Shown here in pieces: positions 8,744 through 12,836 of a DNA stretch of 12,836 nucleotides. The DNA is from OMOG01 sp041485845 (GTDB taxonomy: Bacteria; Acidobacteriota; Terriglobia; Bryobacterales; Bryobacteraceae). The notes below the pieces were generated by a model that saw only the letters and a program-made list of their open reading frames with translations, did no database searches and had not been told where the DNA came from. Location of the stretch: assembly GCA_041485845.1 (NCBI GenBank), contig JBGPKH010000208.1, positions 1 through 12,836 on the forward strand, in the 5' to 3' direction. The position numbers and the translations under genes are program-made. How positions within the stretch are numbered: the first letter of the stretch is position 1; each line of letters starts with the position of its first letter.

Positions 8744-9772
8744 ATGCTGACCATTGCCTTGGATGCAATGGGCGGAGACCACGCCCCGAAAGCCGAAGTC
8801 GATGGAGCGGTTCGCGCCGCCAGGAGCCTGGAGGTCAAGGTTATCCTGGTGGGCCAGGAGACTTTGGTCCGGCAGGAACTGGAGCAGCACGAGGATTGGC
8901 GGAATCTGCCGATCGAGGTGTTGCACGCCAGCGAGCGCATCACCATGGAGGACAGCGCCGCCCGGGCTGTGCGCGCGAAACGCGACAGCTCGATGCGCGT
9001 GGCCTCGCGGCTGGTACGCGACGGCGTCGCCCAGGGATTCGTGTCGGCAGGCAATACGGGCGCGGTCATGGCGACGGCCAAGATGGTGCAGGGCGTGGTG
9101 CCGGGCGTGAATCGTCCGGCGCTGGCCGGCGCCTTCCCCACGGTGGTCAGAGGCTCGCCGGTGGTGGTGTTGGATGTGGGCGCGAATGTGGATTGCTCGC
9201 CGCTCATGCTGGCTCAGTTTGCGGTGATGGGCGAGATCTACTCGAAGGTGATTCTGGGCAGACCCAAGCCGCGCGTGGGCATTCTTTCGATCGGAGAGGA
9301 AGACCACAAGGGCAACGACGTCACGCGCTCGGCGGCGCCGCTGATGCGGGGACTGAACCTGAACTTTATCGGCAACGTGGAAGGCCGCGATATCTACAGC
9401 GGCAACGTCGATGTCGTGGTGTGCGACGGCTTCATCGGCAACGTGGCGCTGAAGGTGAGCGAGGGCCTGGTGGACATGGTGAAGCACCTGCTGCGGGAGT
9501 CGCTCGAAGCTACCATCTCGGGGAAGATCGGATCCTTGCTCTCCAAGACCGCTTTCGCGGATTTCAAGAAGCGTCTGGACATCTCGGAGTACGGCGGGGG
9601 ACCGCTGCTGGGGGTCCGCGGAGTGTGTATCATCACGCATGGCCGGTCGAACGGCATCGCCATCCGGAATTCGATCCGCGTAGCCAAGGAGTTCGCCGAA
9701 GGGAAGGTGAATCAGCGGATCGAGGAAGAGTTGAAGGGGAAGGCTCGGGCGGCCCTTGAGCTCAAGACGTAG
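8744..9772 (+). CDS. plsX: Phosphate acyltransferase PlsX
   Basis: 342 residues. PlsX makes acyl-phosphate from acyl-ACP, the donor that PlsY uses for the first acylation of glycerol-3-phosphate in phospholipid synthesis; it is a peripheral membrane enzyme. Visible family stretches: IALDAMGGDHAP (4-15) at the N-terminus, GFVSAGNTGAVMA around residue 100, VLDVGANVDC near 143, GNVEGRDIYSGNVDVVVCDG near 210-230 and a C-terminal YGGGPLLGVRG motif. The length is normal and no residue is obviously lost. It begins 9 nt after rpmF, so is co-transcribed, although the spacer is pyrimidine-rich and lacks a Shine-Dalgarno; coupling from rpmF is likely. In many bacteria fabH or fabD follows; here the next gene is the unrelated dsbD. 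Confidence 0.97.
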   Translation: MLTIALDAMGGDHAPKAEVDGAVRAARSLEVKVILVGQETLVRQELEQHEDWRNLPIEVLHASERITMEDSAARAVRAKRDSSMRVASRLVRDGVAQGFVSAGNTGAVMATAKMVQGVVPGVNRPALAGAFPTVVRGSPVVVLDVGANVDCSPLMLAQFAVMGEIYSKVILGRPKPRVGILSIGEEDHKGNDVTRSAAPLMRGLNLNFIGNVEGRDIYSGNVDVVVCDGFIGNVALKVSEGLVDMVKHLLRESLEATISGKIGSLLSKTAFADFKKRLDISEYGGGPLLGVRGVCIITHGRSNGIAIRNSIRVAKEFAEGKVNQRIEEELKGKARAALELKT

Positions 9773-9789
9773 AGCAGCGGATCCGCCAG

Positions 9790-9817
9790 TTATCGGCGTT
9801 CATCTGCGTTATCGGCG
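9790..9817. repeat. Short tandem units TTATCGGCG / TTCATCTGCG / TTATCGGCG
   Basis: Three near-identical units of 9, 10 and 9 nt follow one another after plsX: TTATCGGCG (9790-9798), TTCATCTGCG (9799-9808), TTATCGGCG (9809-9817). They resemble the low-complexity intergenic repeats often seen in acidobacterial and related genomes. That resemblance is from memory; the tandem structure is seen directly. No function can be assigned. Confidence 0.5.
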
Positions 9818-9836
9818 GCCGAAATTCTTTTTCGGC
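9818..9836 (+). terminator. Stem-loop after plsX, possible weak terminator
   Basis: GCCGAAA (9818-9824), loop TTCTT, TTTCGGC (9830-9836) form a perfect 7-bp stem directly after the tandem units. The following bases (AACAAACTG) are not U-rich, so it is not a strong intrinsic terminator. It could end or process the plsX transcript, or simply be the palindromic end of the adjoining repeat. dsbD starts about 60 nt later and might be read partly from the plsX operon. Confidence 0.4.
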
Positions 9837-9897
9837 AACAAACTGAAGCCCGGCGACAGGGTCGGCGTCAAACTTGGTAGGGAGGCACGGCAACCAA

Positions 9898-12264
9898 ATG
9901 ACGGCAGCCACAAAATCAGCGGCAATCGCCCTCTTGTCGTTCTCCCTCGGCGCTTTTGCGCAGCGGCCCGAATACGTCAAGTGGAGTTTGCCGGCGGAGG
10001 CGGTCCCGGCGCCGCCGGGCGGAAAGGTGCTGCTGCGGGTCGCGGGGCGTATTGAGCCGGGATGGCACCTGTATTCGGGTTCGACCGCGGGCGGCATTCC
10101 CACTTCCTTCAAGGTCGGGCCGGAGTCCGTTGTAGAACGGGTGCGGCTTCTGCAGCCGCCGCCCAAGCGCGCTTTAGACCAGAATTTCGGTCTCGAGACC
10201 GAGACCTTCGAAAACGAGGTCGCGTTTCTGCTGGAGCTGGAGTTGAAGAAAGACGCGCCCGCGGGGCCGGCGGCACTCTCCATCAACGCGCGATTCCAGA
10301 CCTGCACCGACACCCAGTGCGTCCCCGGCAAGTGGTCGGGAACGGCGGCCCTGAACGTGGACCCGGCGGTGGCGCCGGCAGTGCCGGCCATTCCCCCCGG
10401 GTATGCGGAAGCCAAGGCGCCGCCCGAGAGGGCGACCGGTGCGGCTCCCGCCGATAGTCAGGGATTCGCGGCGTTTTTGCTGGTGGCCTTCGGGTTCGGA
10501 CTGGCGGCGATTTTCACCCCCTGCGTGTTTCCGATGATTCCGATCACCATGTCGTACTTCCTGAACCGGCAGTCGGGCGGAAGGCGGGATGCGGTGACCC
10601 AGGCGGTGGTCTTCTGCCTGGGAATTATCGTGCTGTTTACGGGACTGGGGCTGGTGTTGACGGCGGCGTTGGGGCCTTTTGGCGTCGTGCAACTGGGTTC
10701 GAACCGGTGGGTGAACGGCTTTATTTCGGTGCTGTTCATGGCCTTCGGGTTGAGCCTGCTGGGCGCCTTCGAGATCACCATTCCGTCGGCTATTCTGACG
10801 CGGCTCAACCGCTCTTCGGACCAAGGCGGATTCGCCGGCACGCTGCTCATGGGGTTGACGTTTTCGCTGGCGTCGTTCGCCTGCGTGGGTCCCTTTGTGG
10901 GCACGCTGCTGGCGGCTTCGGTGGGCGGCGGCGGAGCGCGGCCGGTGTTCGGCATGCTGGCATTCTCCGCGGGGCTGGCGCTGCCCTTCTTCCTGCTGGC
11001 TCTGTTTCCTTCGTACCTGAAGCGCCTGCCGAGAAGCGGCGGATGGATGGCCCGCGTGAAGGTCGTGATGGGCTTCGTGATTCTGGCCGCCAGTTTGAAA
11101 TACCTTTCCAGCCTGGACCAGGTCTTGCAGTGGGGTTTCCTGACGCGCGAACGATTCCTGGCGGCGTGGATTGTGCTGTTCGCCATGGCCGGACTCTACC
11201 TGCTGGGTTTCCTGCGGCTGGAGGGTATCAAACCGGATGAGCCCATGGGACTCGCGCGCCTGCTGGCCGGTATGCTGTTTCTGGTATTCGCCATCAGCCT
11301 GGCGCCGGGAATGTTCGGCGGCAGGTTGGGCGATCTGGACGCCTACGTTCCTGTGGCTGCGGAATCGGTCGGCCTGGCGGGAGGAGCGTCACCGAACGCG
11401 CTGGTGTGGATGAAGAACCAGTATCGGGAGGCTCTGGACCGCGCGCGGCGAGAGGGCAAACTGGTGTTCGTCAACTTCACCGGCTATGCTTGCGCCAACT
11501 GCCACTGGATGAAGGCCAACATGTTCACGCGCCCGGAGATCGCCGCGGCGCTCCAGAATTTCGTGCTGGTGGATCTTTACGCCGACGGCACGGACCAGGC
11601 ATCCGAGGACAACCAGAAGCTGGAACTGGCGAAGTTCAACACCGTGGCCGAGCCGTACTACGCAATTTTGGATCCGGACGAGAAGGTGATCGCCACGTTC
11701 CCGGGCCTGACCAAGGATCCGGCGGAGTACCTGGCGTTCTTGGAAAAAGGGGCCGGGGGCCAGGGGCCAGGGGCCGGGGGCCAGGGGCCGGGGGCCGGGG
11801 GCCAGGGGCCGGGAGCCAGGGGCCAGGGGCCGGAGGCCGGGGCTCCGGCAGTCGCGGCGCCCGTGGGGGGGCTGCCTCAAGTGAGCCGATTGGAAGGCGG
11901 CCCGTTCGATACCGCCTCGCTAGGAAGCAAGGTGGTGGTGGTGACTTTCTGGGCCACGTGGTGCGTGCCTTGCATCGCGGAGATTCCCTACTTCAACAGG
12001 CTGCGCCAGCAGCTTGCCTCAAAGGGTGTAGTGGTGTTGGGCGTTGCCATGGATGAGGAAGGCGCGGAGCGCGTCCAGCCTTTCCTGAAAAGGCATCCGA
12101 TGTCCTACGCCGTGGCATTGGGGTCGGAGACGATTTCGAAGCAATACGGCCTCGACCAACTCCCGGTCACTGTGGTCTTCGACCGCTCGGGCAAACAGGT
12201 CAAGAGGTTTGACGGGCTGGTATCGGAGTCGGATTTGCAGGCCGCGGTGCAGCAGGCGCTGTAA
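9898..12264 (+). CDS. dsbD: DsbD-type thiol:disulfide reductase fused to a TlpA-like thioredoxin
   Basis: 788 residues from the ATG at 9898 (GGAGG at 9881-9885, 12 nt upstream; a TTG at 9874 lacks support). DsbD passes electrons from cytoplasmic thioredoxin across the inner membrane to periplasmic partners. Order: signal peptide (1-21, ending FAQ); DsbD alpha domain (about 24-155) with C136/C141; eight-helix beta domain (about 186-475) with C209 in FTPCVFPMIPI and C329 in SFACVGPFVG; gamma thioredoxin domain (about 500-615) with CANC 532-535; a Gly/Pro/Gln linker (617-650) of 7-residue repeats; and an extra TlpA/ResA-like thioredoxin (about 660-788) with WCVPC 688-692 and cis-Pro756. Normal DsbD ends after gamma (about 560-600 residues), so the last domain is an addition. 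Every redox pair is intact, suggesting a self-contained relay to a periplasmic reductase, perhaps for cytochrome c maturation. Confidence 0.93.
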   Translation: MTAATKSAAIALLSFSLGAFAQRPEYVKWSLPAEAVPAPPGGKVLLRVAGRIEPGWHLYSGSTAGGIPTSFKVGPESVVERVRLLQPPPKRALDQNFGLETETFENEVAFLLELELKKDAPAGPAALSINARFQTCTDTQCVPGKWSGTAALNVDPAVAPAVPAIPPGYAEAKAPPERATGAAPADSQGFAAFLLVAFGFGLAAIFTPCVFPMIPITMSYFLNRQSGGRRDAVTQAVVFCLGIIVLFTGLGLVLTAALGPFGVVQLGSNRWVNGFISVLFMAFGLSLLGAFEITIPSAILTRLNRSSDQGGFAGTLLMGLTFSLASFACVGPFVGTLLAASVGGGGARPVFGMLAFSAGLALPFFLLALFPSYLKRLPRSGGWMARVKVVMGFVILAASLKYLSSLDQVLQWGFLTRERFLAAWIVLFAMAGLYLLGFLRLEGIKPDEPMGLARLLAGMLFLVFAISLAPGMFGGRLGDLDAYVPVAAESVGLAGGASPNALVWMKNQYREALDRARREGKLVFVNFTGYACANCHWMKANMFTRPEIAAALQNFVLVDLYADGTDQASEDNQKLELAKFNTVAEPYYAILDPDEKVIATFPGLTKDPAEYLAFLEKGAGGQGPGAGGQGPGAGGQGPGARGQGPEAGAPAVAAPVGGLPQVSRLEGGPFDTASLGSKVVVVTFWATWCVPCIAEIPYFNRLRQQLASKGVVVLGVAMDEEGAERVQPFLKRHPMSYAVALGSETISKQYGLDQLPVTVVFDRSGKQVKRFDGLVSESDLQAAVQQAL
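11749..11850 (+). repeat. 21-bp in-frame minisatellite in dsbD
   Basis: Units 11749-11769, 11770-11790 and 11791-11811 encode Gly-Ala-Gly-Gly-Gln-Gly-Pro almost identically at the DNA level; 11812-11832 encodes Gly-Ala-Arg-Gly-Gln-Gly-Pro; 11833-11850 is a degenerate fifth unit (Glu-Ala-Gly-Ala-Pro-Ala). It is almost pure GGGGCC/CCAGGGG. Near-identity between units points to recent slippage expansion. The period is a multiple of three, so copy number can change without breaking the frame. Confidence 0.9.
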
Positions 12265-12270
12265 CGCAGG

Positions 12271-12780
12271 CTATTCCAGATCCTGAAAGATCTCCTCGCG
12301 GGTCAGTTCGAGGCAGGGATCGCCGGTGGTGGCGATCAGTCCGACGCGGACCTCGGTTAGGCCGCCATTGGCGTAGACCGCCATCTTGCGGAGCCGTGGA
12401 TCGATCAGCCAGATATTCGGTATGCCCTTGCGTTCATACTCTTCCAGCTTCTCCATCATCTTGCTCATGCTGTCACTTTCCGATAGGATCTCGATCGCGA
12501 GAAAGGCGGCATCGAGCAGGTAATTCGTCTTGGGAAGTGACAGCATCACGCAGACATCCGGCAGACGATAGCGCGTCGGGGACGTCTGAGACCTCAATTC
12601 CGGAACCGCGTAGACCCGCGGGTACTTTACGCTCAGTGCAACCACAACATTCCTCTGGGTCAGACTGTGCAGCAAAGCTCCCACGTTGCGCTCCACGAGA
12701 ACGCCATCCACGTATTCCATGTCGGGATCGTAGGAGGTCTTCAGGTATTCTTCGAGCGAGATCAGCGTCTCGACGCTCAT
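12271..12780 (-). CDS. Uma2-family putative endonuclease (DUF820)
   Basis: 169 residues. Uma2 proteins have a PD-(D/E)XK-nuclease-like fold, are abundant in cyanobacteria, Acidobacteria and other large genomes, and have no settled role. Visible: MEYVDGVLVERN (21-32) near the start, YRLPDVCVM (71-79) with D75, FLAIEILSESD (93-103) with E97, then KLEEYERKGIPNIWLIDP (111-128) with K111, the usual order of acidic and lysine positions. The family often has EVLSPSD where this has EILSESD, a minor change. The ATG at 12780 is preceded by GCTATCGTAAAATC, with no clear Shine-Dalgarno. It converges with dsbD, only 6 nt between stops, with no terminator visible. The family is secure; nuclease activity is not shown. 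Confidence 0.88.
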   Translation of the reverse strand: MSVETLISLEEYLKTSYDPDMEYVDGVLVERNVGALLHSLTQRNVVVALSVKYPRVYAVPELRSQTSPTRYRLPDVCVMLSLPKTNYLLDAAFLAIEILSESDSMSKMMEKLEEYERKGIPNIWLIDPRLRKMAVYANGGLTEVRVGLIATTGDPCLELTREEIFQDLE

Positions 12781-12795
12781 GATTTTACGATAGCA

Positions 12796-12836
12796 CTACT
12801 TCCCGAACGTAATGGTCGATTCGCCGCTGTATTTGC
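12796..12836 (-). CDS. Possible 3' end of an unidentified gene
   Basis: At the right edge the minus strand reads KYSGESTITFGK followed by TAG (12798-12796), 15 nt before the Uma2 start. The short stretch reads like a plausible beta-strand-rich C-terminus rather than noise, but at 12 residues that is weak evidence. If real, the Uma2 gene would be second in a transcript with it. I cannot name the product, and an intergenic region is an equal possibility. Confidence 0.25.
   Translation of the reverse strand, partial: KYSGESTITFGK

Noticed and set aside
11749..11850. Possible CRISPR-like array
   Set aside because: Units are contiguous 21-bp repeats with no spacers, in frame inside dsbD; it is a minisatellite.
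11406..12056. Gly/Arg/Gln-rich plus-strand frame inside dsbD
   Set aside because: It is an out-of-frame reading of the minisatellite and flanking coding DNA.

Overview
The window is GC-rich, gene-dense bacterial chromosome with no rRNA, tRNA, transposase, phage gene or CRISPR array. Nearly all of it is housekeeping. The gene content suits a free-living heterotroph of the Acidobacteriota (Solibacter-like) type: an ATP synthase operon with paired b and b' subunits but no atpB/atpE, a BchI/MoxR-like ATPase, an Uma2-family protein and short interspersed repeats. The taxonomic call is inference from gene content and style, not from a marker match.

Layout. (1) 2-940, minus: 5' part of a BchI/MoxR-like AAA+ ATPase that runs off the left edge. 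(2) 1029-1826, plus: signal peptidase I (lepB), divergent from (1) across an 88-bp promoter region. (3) 1869-7686, minus: a seven-gene F1Fo ATP synthase operon, in transcription order atpF' (b'), atpF (b), atpH (delta), atpA (alpha), atpG (gamma), atpD (beta), atpC (epsilon). Spacing is tight, with ATGA overlaps at b'/b and b/delta and an 8-nt overlap at alpha/gamma. A hairpin-forming palindrome separates atpC from the convergent lepB. (4) 7973-9772, plus: yceD (DUF177), rpmF (ribosomal protein L32) and plsX, read from an extended -10 promoter at 7928-7936. (5) 9898-12264, plus: a large DsbD-type transmembrane thiol reductase with an extra C-terminal TlpA-like thioredoxin domain. (6) 12271-12780, minus: an Uma2-family protein converging on dsbD, then a possible 3' scrap of another gene at the right edge.

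Functional links: LepB and the DsbD fusion both serve the cell envelope (signal-peptide cleavage, and delivery of reducing power to the periplasm). The yceD-rpmF-plsX cluster joins large-subunit ribosome biogenesis to phospholipid synthesis, a conserved bacterial arrangement. The ATP synthase cluster encodes the whole F1 head and the b/b' stator, but not the a and c subunits of the proton channel, which must lie elsewhere.

Points most worth a second look: a one-base frameshift in atpA at about 4995-4996 that splits an otherwise perfect alpha subunit; a 21-bp in-frame minisatellite forming the linker between the two thioredoxin domains of the DsbD fusion; a cysteine cluster and a non-standard Walker B in the BchI/MoxR-like ATPase; and two short intergenic repeat or palindrome elements that look like members of dispersed families. 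I found no clearly new multigene system.
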